A DNA stretch of 39,164 nt from Acanthaster planci (taxonomy: Eukaryota > Echinodermata > Asteroidea > Valvatida > Acanthasteridae): the NCBI RefSeq assembly GCF_001949145.1, contig NW_019091370.1, positions 2,668,932 to 2,708,095 of the forward strand, in the 5' to 3' direction. The notes under the pieces are model-generated. The model made no database searches, was not told where the DNA came from, and worked only from the letters and a program-made list of their open reading frames with translations. Positions 1 to 10,788 of this stretch are shown piece after piece. The translations under genes and the position numbers were made by a program. Numbering within the stretch: the first letter of the stretch is position 1; each line of letters begins with the position of its first letter.

Positions 1-665
1 TGTAGTTGGGCCGGCCCAACTGTGGCACTCTAGTAAGGATGGGCCCAAGTATAGTTGGGACTGATGCTATAGTTGGGGCGTAACAATATCAATGGGGTAT
101 GTTGCCAACATTGTTAGTGGGATTTATTCCTCCAGGATACGTGGTTGAATGGAGAAGAGTAGGTGTACATTATACATAGCTGTGCAAAGACACATCCTTA
201 ATCAAATTTGGGGGGTCAAATTTGTTTTGGGGGGGACAAAAAATTTGGAAAGCAAATTATGTAAATTTTGAAAGTAGGCCTAACCTATTATTATGACCTT
301 CCTGAGGAGTGAAGCTATGTGAACATTTCCGGGCTGTTAATTTCAAGCTTTTGGAAGGAAGGAATAAGAAATGCAATGCAGACCTCAGGAATTGCCTCAT
401 TTTTTTCAAGCCTTGTCCCCAGAATCTGCCAGCAAGTGTGTGATGTTATTCATGGGCCAGTAGCTTGGAATATTTTTCATTGTATCCATCCATTTTTGTC
501 ACATGTGGCATTTGATGATATCTGAAATGAAATCAAATAAAACAAAGGATCTGGTTACATTGTAAGTAGCCAGAGGTCTCCAATTGGAAATTGTGTGCAA
601 AACATAGGGATGTCTTCTGAATGTGTGTCAGTACTACACACTGTACAAACTTCTTTTTCCCATAG
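1..665. other. Intron of NDUFAF6 (5' part outside window)
   Basis: The stretch before the first recognisable exon has no coding similarity I can see. It ends in a good splice acceptor (pyrimidine-rich tract then CCCATAG at 659-665). Because the exon at 666 starts inside a codon, at least one upstream coding exon must exist to the left of the window. The only structure noted is a perfect 18-bp palindrome at 4-21 and several copies of the string TATAGTTGGG in the first 90 bases. Confidence 0.6.
4..21. repeat. Perfect 18-bp palindrome
   Basis: AGTTGGGCCGGCCCAACT reads the same on both strands. It is followed within 70 bases by two direct copies of TATAGTTGGG, so the region looks like the eroded end of an inverted-repeat element cut by the window edge. 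No element family can be named. Confidence 0.5.
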
Positions 666-3600
666 GAAGAGTGACCATGAGAGTTTCCTGTCTGCCCTTC
701 TCCTGCCCCAGTCTGCCAGAGCGTCAGTGATTGCACTCAGAGCCTTCAACGTGGAGACGGCCTCTGTCAACGAATCGGTCAGCGAGAAGCACATTGGACT
801 CATGCGGATGCAGTTTTGGAAGGACGTCCTCACCAGAATTTATGAGGTCAGCAGAGACTAGTCTTGAACATTTAGAAAACTCTGTGTTTTGCTTGAAAGC
901 CCCAAATTGTATGGCAGTGCAGTCCTACTACTTACTAATCCTACTTTTATCAGCAATTTTGTATCACTTTGCATTAGAAGGAGCAAGCTGACATCATTTT
1001 TTGGGGGATGCATTTTTGCACCCTGATGCAAATGGACATTGTGTGAGTAGGTGACAGATGTTGATGGTATCCCTGATTTCATGGTGCAAGGTTCATTTCA
1101 TTTCATTTATTACGTCATCACGTAAAAAAAACAATGGAAATTGGTTTCCCGTGTGCATTATACATAAAGATAATACATATAGTAAAATAACATTTAAAAA
1201 AATGAATTTCCATTCATTAAATATAACAAATATAAAACAACATTTATAAAAATGCAGATTAAACGTATGAAAAATTGTTCTCATGCACCAGGATGGACAT
1301 CACCAACCAGGAAGGTGCAGCGTTTACCTTTTAAGAGCAGAGTTAAACAGACTTTCTGAGACTTTTTACTCAAACATGGCTCATTTAAGCAGTGGATAAT
1401 GATGATGAAAAAGGGTAGAGATCAACATCACCATTGATTGCACAGCATGAATAAAGTCAATTCCAAGACATGTCTGCCTCACATCTTTACTTGTTTGGCC
1501 TTTCCTCGTCACCCTCTAACCCTTTGCAACATTTTGTTTGCTTTGTTATTAGGGAGCGCCAACACAGCAGCCAGTTGCGATGGAGCTATACAGAGCTGTG
1601 CATCGGCACAAGCTGTCTAAAAGATGGCTGACCAGGATTTTGGAGGCAAGAGTAAGTTTGTATCAGTTTCCAGAGTCTCTCATTTAATCACTCATCAGAT
1701 CAGGCAGCCTCTGAAGAGGTTGTGCCTGGCAACCATCTTTCCAGTAACTGCTTTTGTGACAAAAGGTGTACTCATGTGTAACCCTGTGGAACAAAAGCCC
1801 TTACCAGAAAGATGGCTGCCAGGCACAACCTCTGTATGGCATCAATAAACTCAATGTTTGACACATGGATCGTTTTGGGAAAGGCATTCCCTCACAGTTT
1901 TGCGAATATGTAGCAAAAAGCATTTGTGTTTGTGGCATGTGAACAAGGGAGTGAACATGCTGTTTGCAAATAATTACAAAAGAGTTCATACAAATGAGAA
2001 TGGTTTTTGCTTTTGTTGGTTCAATGAAATCACCTCATTTAACTGGAACAAGGAACTGAACCTAATGTTGCATTTGTTCCTTTTTCTGTCTTTGTAAGTA
2101 AATGTCTATTTTCAAGGTTTGTGTGATGCAGTGTTTGAGCCCAACGTGGCTAACTTATCGTCCTCAGACTAAATTCGTTGTCTTTTTGTTCAAGGTTGAG
2201 ACGTTGGATGCCAAGCCTTATCAGAGTGTAGAAGAATTAGAGGCCTATGCTGAAAGCACATCCTCATCATTACTGTATCTTACGCTGGAGGCTTTGGGTA
2301 ATAGTAAACTCAGTTAATTATTTTTATATTGTAACAACAAATAAGCAAATTATAGAGTAGCAGATAGATTTGTATTGATGTCAGACAACTTGGATGCGTT
2401 GATGGAGAAAACAAATTCAGGATGGTATGTTAAGGGATGACTTTGTTGAGGTTTGGCTGGGTAAAGTTTTTTTCTTGGTTGGTCAGATCTGGTTGGTTTC
2501 TGACGTTTTGCTTCCTGTGTGTGGCTTAATGATCTGAAGGGAAGGGTTTCGAATCCAACCTTTTGGACTTTCTGCTGTGTTTTTTAGCCGGAAACTTGCC
2601 CTTACTTACTATTAATAGCATCTTCTTATAACCCAATGGCGTCTGGCATATATGTTTCCTTTTTAACTGCAGATGTATACTGTTTCTACTAGTAACAAAC
2701 ATTGGAAGCTAACGCTGTGAATGGGATTGGATCATTTTGAGAAAATAACTCAAATTCATATTCACATTCCCACTTCACATGGCAAGATTATTTTTTCCTC
2801 TTGAGGAAAAAGGCATAAAAATGTTTTTCTCCCTTGTATGAAGAGGCGTGAAAATGATTACACACTTGTATGAAACAGTGTGAAAATGTTTTGCCACTGG
2901 GAAATTGTTTTCACGCTGTGCGAAATGAAAATGAATTGTTGGAAGAGAAGACGTGTGGAAACAATTTCTCCAATTTCAGGTTAACCTCCATTTGCAATTT
3001 ACTGTACGTACTTATTTAAAAGATCAGACTATTGACGCTAGTCACCATCCAGCTGCTGTCGACAGAATACTTCACATAATATATGTATTATAGTTTACTT
3101 CGAGAAGCTATAACAACAACACGTTCAATGGAATAGTAATCTACACTTGAAGCTTGAGAGTTGTAGAAATATCTTACATGTGGATTGCATTGTTTATTGT
3201 TAGGAGTGAAAGATGTGAATGCAGACCATGCAGCCAGCCATATCGGCAAGGCACAGGGTATCGTCACACTGCTCAGGGCAACGCCGTATCACATCAGTAA
3301 GAGACAAGTGCTACTACCCATGGACGTCACCATCAAGGTAAAGATAATCAGTCCTAGGAGTGGTCGCAATGTGCACTGGTGTGCATTTTGTTGGGGGGTT
3401 GGGTAGGCATTCACCGCGTTAAGGGGACAAGTTCTTTTGTTAAGGAAATTTGAACCTAGTTGTGGGACATTTCTGAGTCCCCACAAGTTTTCGGTTCTCA
3501 CAAAATAGGCGAAATGTTGAGTGTATGTCTCCACAACTACGGTGCCGGAGTTGATGCACGAGCAGTGTTGTCAACTGTCAACTGTATTCCGGCAGTCCTA

Positions 3601-4963
3601 AAGTCGAAATGCAAACTGTTTTAAATAAATGGCATAAAGGCCCTTCTTTCGATCTTGTTGATCCCATGTGACTTGTAACTGGATGACTTTTGATGGGTTC
3701 AACTGTACCTCTGAGAATGGGGGAATTTCAGAGACATGGGCATCGTTCAAGAATCAGAATTGAACAAAACAAAAGCAAATCGGTCACTGGCATAATTTCA
3801 ATTGAGATAAAAATTTGATTTGGCCAGTGTAACGTGGATCACTCAAGCCACTTCTAATAGACTAAGCAAACTCCTGACAAACTACTGTCTCTCGAAATTG
3901 AAGTGCCAGGCATGATTTCCATTTCATCTGCTTGAGCTTAGCTGCTTTGAAAGGAGTTTCTGATCCCGCTTTGAGATGTGGTTGGATCCAGTTGGGTTTT
4001 TTTTGATGGTGAAAATAACAGAAGTAGTCCTGGAACGGTGTATTTAAATGGTGGCTGGGTAATGTATGAAATATATTGATAAAACTGCTATAGTTAGCAG
4101 GCATTGGAGACTTAAGATGTAAGATGGACACTGTATGTTGGAAAGGAAAGTTTATTTCATTGTATCCCCACTTGTTTTCTTAGCATAATGTATCCCATGA
4201 GACCATACTACAAAGGAATGCTGAGCAGCCTTTGAAGGATGTGATCTACGACATTGCAAGTGCCGCTCATGTCCACCTAGAAACTGTGAGTCGCCCAGTT
4301 GCTAGGCTAAATTGTGAAAGAGTTCTTAAGGCAAGGGAATAGAACTTTATATCTTTTAACACCGTTGGTCAGTGCAAATTACCAGCAAAGCAGTTTCCTT
4401 GGCTCAAAATAACTACATATATTCCCCCCCCCCCAATTTGATGCCAGCCCATTGCAGGTTACTCCCTAGCTAATGGTTGCATTTGTTGATACCCTTGGTG
4501 GAGAGAGGTGGGTAGGGGTAAGGAGGCTTGCCCAAGGCCGCAGCATAATTATGGCCAGCACCTGGATTCCAACTCTTGACCCCCTGGTCAAGTCACAAAC
4601 CTTACAATCACTTGGCCACCCTTACTGAATAAAATACACTGTGTCAATCATTGTTCGTATGTACATGGCCATGGCCGCATTTTACCATCTTTATGACAAC
4701 TTAAGTGGGATCTTCAAGTGGAACTGTCTGTATTGGCCTCCTGGCGCCTTTTAATTTCCCCTTCTTTCTTGGTACAGGCCAGATCATTCAAGGCCAGTGT
4801 ACCCAGGGAGGCCCTGCCCGCCTTCCTTGTCACTGGATCAGTCGAGGCCTACCTCCGGCGACTGCAGAAGGTCAACTTTGACATCTTCCACAAAAACTGT
4901 ATGAAGAAGGAGTCACTTCTACCTCTCCTACTGTGGTTGCAAAACAAACGGAAAAAGTATTAG
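666..4963 (+). CDS. NDUFAF6: NADH:ubiquinone oxidoreductase complex I assembly factor 6, 3' part (six exons)
   Basis: Exons join(666..846, 1553..1651, 2195..2297, 3204..3337, 4184..4285, 4778..4963) give 267 C-terminal residues in one frame; intron phases agree at every junction and the stop is TAG at 4961-4963. The human protein is 333 residues, so roughly 65 N-terminal residues, including the mitochondrial targeting region, lie upstream. Recognisable blocks are [15 protein letters not shown] and GLMRMQFW in the first exon, [13 protein letters not shown] in the third, [13 protein letters not shown] with TPYH and LLPMDV in the fourth, [14 protein letters not shown] in the fifth, and FDIFH with LLPLLLWLQ in the last. 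The fold is that of squalene/phytoene synthases, but as in the animal family the aspartate-rich catalytic motifs are not intact, which fits a non-enzymatic role. Known role: early assembly of the ND1 module of complex I on the mitochondrial inner membrane. GINS3 follows 1.9 kb downstream on the same strand. Identification is firm; exon edges are inferred from splice signals and homology. Confidence 0.95.
1092..1112 (-). repeat. Retroelement-like tail of ATGAA/TTCAT repeats
   Basis: Within an NDUFAF6 intron the minus strand reads AATAAATGAAATGAAATGAA. The same tail occurs at about 21125-21150. Short tandem tails of this kind end many LINE-type retroelements, so this may mark the 3' end of an old minus-strand insertion. 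No coding remnant is visible beside it. Confidence 0.3.
2813..2915. repeat. Degenerate tandem repeat, about 33-bp unit
   Basis: Three imperfect units follow each other in an NDUFAF6 intron. Each carries a GTGAAAATG-like core, and two carry the block CTTGTATGAA about 20 bases after it. The flanks also contain TTTTCAC on the opposite strand, so part of it could pair. No known family is recognised. Confidence 0.4.
4440..4622 (-). mobile_element. tRNA-derived SINE remnant
   Basis: Read on the minus strand, the element starts near 4622 with GGGTGGCCAAGTGATT, an A-box-like string. About 50 bases on it has AGTTGGAATCC, close to a B box (GGTTCGAATCC). Downstream comes CCTTGGGCAAG followed by a CTTACCCC block, the kind of conserved body that follows tRNA heads in many marine animal SINEs. 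It lies inside the last NDUFAF6 intron, antisense to the gene. The boxes are degenerate, so this is an old copy and not a functional tRNA gene. Family name not assigned. Confidence 0.55.
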
Positions 4964-5568
4964 TGATGAGAAGGTTACATAACGGAGTATTCAGGTGGTA
5001 TCAAATGGAATGTGTAGGCTATTGTGTATGATCGCAAATTTTGGCTTGAAAAGATACCTTTTGATATTTGTATATGGGCTGAGAGATTGAGTCTGACTAT
5101 TCAGTATTTTAATGTATACAGATTCATCCATTAATATGGAAAAAGACGGACAAGTGTCAAAATCTTGTGTCATGAAGTTCTTACCACTAGGGCGGTGGAT
5201 CCAGGTTCAGTTCAAGAGGGTGTTTGGCTTTGTGGGTAGGGGGCTTATGGACATTTGTTATTGTTTTCCCTGTTATTTTCCTATTTTGGCAGAAGGGTGT
5301 GTGTCCCCTTATTTCTCCCCTGTAGGTCTCCCAGTGCTCACTTACTACATTGAAAATGAAGAAGCAGTGAGAGTTTGGGCTACTTTTGAAGAATCTCTCG
5401 TGGATCCGTAACTAGTCCCGTTGTATGCACCATCCATGTCTATTAACTCGGAAAATTTCAATACGTCAAATTCATTCGGAATATCAAAGTGCATTAGTGT
5501 AAACCTATGTGTGATATTTTTCATAAGTTTTGTTACATAATTTATAAATTGACTAATTGTGGTTCAGA

Positions 5569-5574
5569 AATAAA
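5569..5574 (+). terminator. Candidate poly(A) signal of NDUFAF6
   Basis: First canonical AATAAA downstream of the NDUFAF6 stop, about 600 bases away, in an AT-rich setting. No transcript evidence is available, and weaker variants nearer the stop cannot be excluded. Confidence 0.4.
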
Positions 5575-6785
5575 GATGAAATTTCAAAACATAGAGGTTT
5601 AAACTTTCTTGATTTATCATGTTTAACAAAAGAACTGGGGGGGTGCATAATCCCGCTACACTCGACATATTTGCCGATATCTTGGCAGTGCATTTTATGA
5701 TTTTTTTCAAGACGTTTTTCACTAGCACCTTGTGGTCGTTTTAACATCAATTCTGTGAAAATCGGACAAACCGTTCCTGTGCCGCACCCAGTTTTCGGGG
5801 ACGGGTCAACCGAAAACGCATACTTTTTTCTACTGCCCTGCTCAGGTGCACATGGGCCATTCTGCGTGTGGCCTTGCCAACTTCCAAGTCACTGTTTCAA
5901 CAAAAGGATGTGTCAGACTGAGGAGAAACTTCCTTTTTCATGTACGGAAAATGAGGGCCAATACGTAGAATATGGTGGGACAGCAGAGCTCTGGGGGAAT
6001 ATAACCTCTCCCGGCTGTGATCTGAGATGGTCCGAATAACCCGAGTCTAAACGTGTTCACCTGTCTCAATAACTGAGTATACAGGTACTCGGCCTATTAG
6101 CATTTTCACCCGAACGAATGCGTAAACATTATTATTAGTTCAAAAAGTATTTGTTTCTGGAATTAAGATCGATTTTCGGCTACAGTGGTCCTACCTAGTA
6201 CCTTAGTTGCACTAGGGGGGGGGTACCCTGGCAAAATCCAGTAAAATGCACCCACCACCATCCTCCCAGTTAGCTTGCGTCGGACGGGACGGCGAGCCAC
6301 AGGTGGTAGACTGTGATATGCAGTCGGGATTTGTTCACGTAACTCATGAGAAAACAATCACTCTAATTCCTTCTTCTGAAACATTTTTGCCTCGTTTCCG
6401 GTTTTACAAGTATCTTTTCAATGATAAAAAAAATTCCCACTTTTTTTTTAAATTATTTTAAACCGCCAATGAGAGCAGATCCCGAGGCCTGGGGAAGACC
6501 CAGCGCGCCTCCCTCATTTAATTTCTTTACTTTTTTGGGGTTAGATATCTTTTCCTGCCCCCACCCCATTTTTCCCCCTCAACTTGTTGACTGATAACTT
6601 GAAAAACATAAATTCGCCCTGAAAGTATGCCTGCATGTTTCATGAGGACTACGGCCAGGCAAGGCTTCTTTTCAATCAGTGTATTAATGCGGCAGGGCGC
6701 CCTCTTTTGGAAAAGAAACCGGACAGTCTGATCTCTCTTCACGTGAAGACTTATTTCAAAATGGGAAACGGAGAAGGAACCAGAC

Positions 6786-6794
6786 TTTCCCGCC
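6786..6794 (+). promoter_or_regulatory. E2F-type site upstream of GINS3
   Basis: TTTCCCGCC matches the E2F consensus TTTSSCGC and lies 50 bases before the GINS3 start codon. GINS and other replication-licensing genes are classic E2F targets in animals, so the position and the gene function agree. The transcription start is unknown, so the site could lie in the promoter or in the 5' UTR. Confidence 0.5.
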
Positions 6795-6843
6795 ACTTTC
6801 TTAATACTTTCAAAACGTCCAAATATATTGACGATCAGTGACG

Positions 6844-8109
6844 ATGGCGTCCACCTCTGAAATTTACACCCGGTTTTCCAGCAGCTCCGACAACTATTAC
6901 AACATCGAGGACATTTTAGCCTCGCAGGAGAAAGTCCCAGTCAAAACAGAACTGCCGTTGTACAACTTAGGCTTCCTGAACCCCAGTTCTGACAGCGAGC
7001 ACATCTTGCCGGGCTCCAAGATGGAATTACCGTTCTGGCTGGCGACAGGTCTTTGCAGTAGAAAGCGGAAGATCGTCAGCGTGGAGCTGCCTAAGGCTTA
7101 CCGGGTGGGCTACCGCGAAATCTTCACTGCAGATCCCAATGTGGTGGATTTGCACAAAACGGGGCCATACTTCTATTCTTTTGGAACGAAACTGCTGTGT
7201 TTTGAAAGCAATGAGTCAGATGATATTTCAAGATCTTTACTTCAGGTTAGCATGAACATGCATTATTGCCATTGGTTAGCACATGTTCGGCCGATTAAAA
7301 TTAATTCCTTGTTTATCATTCAAGTTTTATTTTTCGGCCAGGAGGCCCTTTGGTATTTGATATTTGAAGTTAGTATTTTCCACACTTTTCAGATAGTCTA
7401 AAAATACCTTTCTTGTTGCACTGTAGGAAAGTGTTCCATCATGTCCATACATGTATGTACATGTCTTACATGATGTAGGCCTATATCATAACAACCTGAT
7501 CATATCAATCAGTCATGGTTGAGAGCGAGACTAGAGAATTAAAAAACACAAGACCATTTTTGTGGTGCAGATACATCTTCCAGGTTGAAAAGGGCTGAAA
7601 ATTTGTTAAAAAGTTAGAAATATCAAAAAATGTTGGGGCTGTAGGGAAGATCCTGTCGGGCGGTGATGATAAACAAGGACTTTAATTTCAATTGGCCTTA
7701 GGCATTGTTACAAAAATATAAGTTCAAGGTTGGCCTGTCTTCCAATCTGTTTTAGGCCCAATTGCATTCATTAAAAAATTCTTTTCTCATGTCTCATGTA
7801 AACCTCACTTCGTCATAACTATTGTAGCTCTTGCTTTTGTTGTTGTAAATTTCAGTTTATATTCTCTTGCAGACATTTGTGGGCCGGTTTCGGCGCATCA
7901 TGGACAACTCCCAGAATGCTCTCAACGAGGACATTACCAAACTGATGGCCAAACTGGATGAGATGGAGCGCTCCCTGTTCAGAGCTGGCCAGAAGAGCCT
8001 AATGGCTTTTCAGGAGTGGGAGACGAGGAAAATGACAAAACTAGCCGCCTCGGGTATGGTGACCAGCCACAGGAAGAGGAAGAGAGCCATGATGGAGGAG
8101 GGAGATTGA
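6844..8109 (+). CDS. GINS3: DNA replication complex GINS protein PSF3 (two exons, complete)
   Basis: Exons join(6844..7245, 7873..8109) give 212 residues; human PSF3 has 216. The intron is phase 0 with GTTAGC donor and TTGCAG acceptor. I chose ATG at 6844 (context CGATGG); the frame stays open a little further upstream but without another ATG. The N-terminal part holds the small beta domain, with DILASQEKVPV near residue 26. SVELPKAYR and then ADPNVVDLHKTGPYFYSFG (about residues 96-114) are family signatures. The second exon starts TFVGRFRRIMD and carries the helical A domain with LDEMERSLF and GQKSL, ending in a basic RKRKR tail. Role: one of four subunits of GINS, which joins CDC45 and MCM2-7 to form the CMG helicase in the nucleus. 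CENPL converges from the right. Identification is firm. Confidence 0.96.
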
Positions 8110-8447
8110 GACTGTATTCAAACTACATGGCTATGGCTGAACGGGTGGCAATAACATTCATGTCTATGAGATGTAGCTCTAGCCATTAGCCATCGACACT
8201 CAGATATCACATGTATCATTCAGTGGTGGCCAACTAATTTAAATGAGTCTGGCTTTAGTACCATTCTCTGTACACTGATTCAAGGCATGGCAGTTGGAGA
8301 GTGACGTGACAACTTTGGTCAGCTGTGGCCTGGTCTTACACAATCTGAAGTTTGTTATTCCACTGCACTATTTGACGCATGGGAAGTGATTGTTGTGTGG
8401 CAAGCCAGTACATGGACTTGGGTAAATTGCGTTATTACTTTGTTGTG

Positions 8448-8453
8448 AATAAA
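8448..8453 (+). terminator. Candidate poly(A) signal of GINS3
   Basis: AATAAA about 340 bases after the GINS3 stop. A second AATAAA occurs near 8904, so the 3' end could vary. No transcript evidence. Confidence 0.4.
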
Positions 8454-8659
8454 TCCCGACTGACACTAAAGTTTCTGCGACAAGTTCAGATAACACTTGA
8501 CCTTTTTTCGCCAACTGCACTGTGATGGAGAGACCATTTGTAGTTCACAAGTATCCAACTTGAAGTTTACTAGAAAGATGAATTTCAGTATGTGCTTGTG
8601 GATAACATTCTTTTACCAAGCCAGGATCTTTGTGTGTAAATCAATGGTGTAAGTGGCAT

Positions 8660-8718
8660 TTAACCCTAACACTCCTCAATCCTTCACCTGTTGGAGGACT
8701 GAGGAGTGTTAGGGTTAA
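8660..8718. repeat. Strong hairpin: 19-bp perfect inverted repeat
   Basis: The arms at 8660-8678 and 8700-8718 are exact reverse complements, 19 bases each, around a 21-base loop. Each arm contains a CCCTAACACTCCTCA-type string. It lies about 550 bases after the GINS3 stop, so it could fold in GINS3 read-through RNA or in a long antisense CENPL 3' UTR. It may equally be a small foldback element. Confidence 0.75.
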
Positions 8719-8865
8719 TGCTTCAGTCTTTCATTCAGCTACTACTGGTGAGGAGGCCCCATTAAGCATAGAACGAGCAATACCGATTATTGACTGAAAT
8801 TACCCTCATCGAAACTGGGAAACAAATCAAGACGAAAACTAACACGCTACAAGACTGAGTTTCCT

Positions 8866-8871
8866 TTTATT
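8866..8871 (-). terminator. Candidate poly(A) signal of CENPL
   Basis: The plus strand reads TTTATT, that is AATAAA on the minus strand, about 1.9 kb after the CENPL stop. Other minus-strand AATAAA copies occur closer (for example near 9226), so this is only the distal candidate. Confidence 0.25.
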
Positions 8872-10556
8872 TTAGAAAATGATTTACAAATTTTAGTATT
8901 ACAGAATAAATGTGCATGCATATTGGATAAAAAACTGCATAATTTGCATTTTAAAAGTAAACCTTGAAAGATCATTCAAAATCCACACAGTCGAAAAATT
9001 CACGGGAACATGTCAGGGAGGTTCAACACCGCCACTATTTCTATGAATTTGATTCCTGTTGGAAATTGAAAGTACATGCACGGTGAGTCAAATCTCGTAA
9101 TGACAGGATTGCTGGAACAAGCTGAATTACAGTACAGTCATATGCCTTCACAACAAAAATGTGAGGCTTTTACAATTACCTTGTTACAACGGGGGCATTG
9201 GAAAACAAAACTTGGGAGACCTCAAATTTATTTTGTTTTAAGCGGGATGTATTATGTAAAATGAGTCTTTAGAATCTGCTTTCTTGTGATTTAGAGTTGC
9301 TATATTTTTCATTATTTTGAATATCCAGAGTCTACTGTACAAGACAAGTGTCAGTGATTTCTTGCATAAAGGTGGAATTGGAGGGTTCATGAAGTTTCCT
9401 TGCAAAAAATGCACAGAAAATTGATGTACCATGCTATACTTAGTCTGCATAAATTATGATACACTTTAGGCTTTTGAACTCCATACAAAAACACTGTACA
9501 TGTACATGTATGTATTCACACAAAAGTGAATGATATAAAACAAGCACAACTAAACAACTGCAAGGGTAAATACATGTAATAAGTACAATTCATAGATTGA
9601 AACAATCAGTGTTGTAGTTAAGTCCTTCCCAAGTCCCCACAAGTCCATTATGAGCTATTCCAACTAGAGTACGTCATAGCATTCCATTGTATTTGTTCAC
9701 CCTGTTTAACTGACAGGTTTTTGACAAACTGGACTGTGACTTGCTGCCGAGAGAGTTATTACATCGTCAGCTACTACACTGTATTTTTGTAAGTCACCAT
9801 CATTTCAAGCCACTGCCACACTGAAGACGCACTCGAGGCACTAGAAAGAGACTGAACGGTTTCCATTGATGCTTGTGTGACCGTGGTTCACGCTCAAAGT
9901 CACGTCCTCATGTACAAGGCCTTCAATGTTTATAACATAACCAAAAAAACTTTACAAAACTGTCATGAAGAATTTGTACCGAGAAAACCTTCATCCAATG
10001 ACAAGACTGACCTGTACAAGATATCAACATATACACAGAACTTAAAACCATCACTGTACATCTAAGCAGTGTTAAAGATATTGTCATGAGTTCTTAGTCC
10101 CAGTAACAGGAATACAAAATGTTTGTATAGTTGCGGCAATTTGTCATGAAAGTTCCCAAACATGACTAAAGCATGACACGACTGACAAACCCTTTATCTA
10201 ACATATCAATTGTTACAGACTGCCTTCTAAAGGTTTTCCCTGGATAGTCATCAACTGTGACAAAACGTTGACGTTCTGCGACGGAAACAATTTGCTAATC
10301 AAGGTACTGTAGGAAACTTTCAAAATAAACAACTGCAAACCTTTTATCAAGAGTGAAACCAATCGGAAAAAAAAAAACACCTCCCCAATGGAAGAAGTTA
10401 TCGGCATGTTTAGACTAACAACAATGAAAAAACCCATCAAATCATAGTAGCAATAGGACATGCTGTGAAAAATTCCACATTCGATGATCAGGACTTCCTA
10501 AATTTCCATTGTTACATAACAGTTCAAGCTCCTGAACAGGGAAAGAATACATTTAT

Positions 10557-10574
10557 GGGGGGGAGGGGAGGGGG
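10557..10574 (+). other. G-rich run with quadruplex potential
   Basis: GGGGGGGAGGGGAGGGGG provides enough clustered G runs for a four-tract quadruplex if the seven-G run is split. It lies about 215 bases beyond the CENPL stop; in the CENPL RNA sense it is C-rich. Function is not shown. Confidence 0.35.
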
Positions 10575-10788
10575 AAATTCACAACATATCGTCTGTATGG
10601 GTTTCCAATAAGATGCCTTTTCAATTTGACGCTGACTTGTCTACATGTAGTTGAAGACATCTAAAAGGTTAAAATGCAGAAGTTCTAGGCATGCACAAGA
10701 TCTAATGGTCAACCACATGTGAAGCCCACACCTCCTGAAGCATCTGTAGATTTCTTTGGTGTCAAAAATAAAGGGAACTACTTCTTTG

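Larger units (their letters stand above)
4964..6843. other. NDUFAF6 3' UTR and spacer to GINS3
   Basis: No exon-like coding sequence is visible here. The first 600 bases are probably NDUFAF6 3' UTR, with AATAAA at 5569-5574. The part from about 6240 to 6843 is richer in CpG and should contain the GINS3 promoter. Open frames in this stretch (for example minus 6163-6357) show no similarity I recognise and look like chance. Confidence 0.5.
8110..10788. other. Convergent spacer between GINS3 and CENPL
   Basis: Nothing in either strand resembles a coding exon. The left part should be GINS3 3' UTR and the right part CENPL 3' UTR, antisense. Notable contents are a strong hairpin (8660-8718), poly(A)-type hexamers on both strands between 8448 and 8909, a TACATGTACATGTA run near 9496, and a G-rich run at 10557-10574. 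Several short frames (for example 9877-10065) look accidental. Confidence 0.5.

Noticed and set aside
2500-2570. tRNA-like B box GGTTTCGAATCC
   Set aside because: A TGGCTTAATGA string precedes it but only about 30 bases away, too close for a tRNA, and no arms pair.
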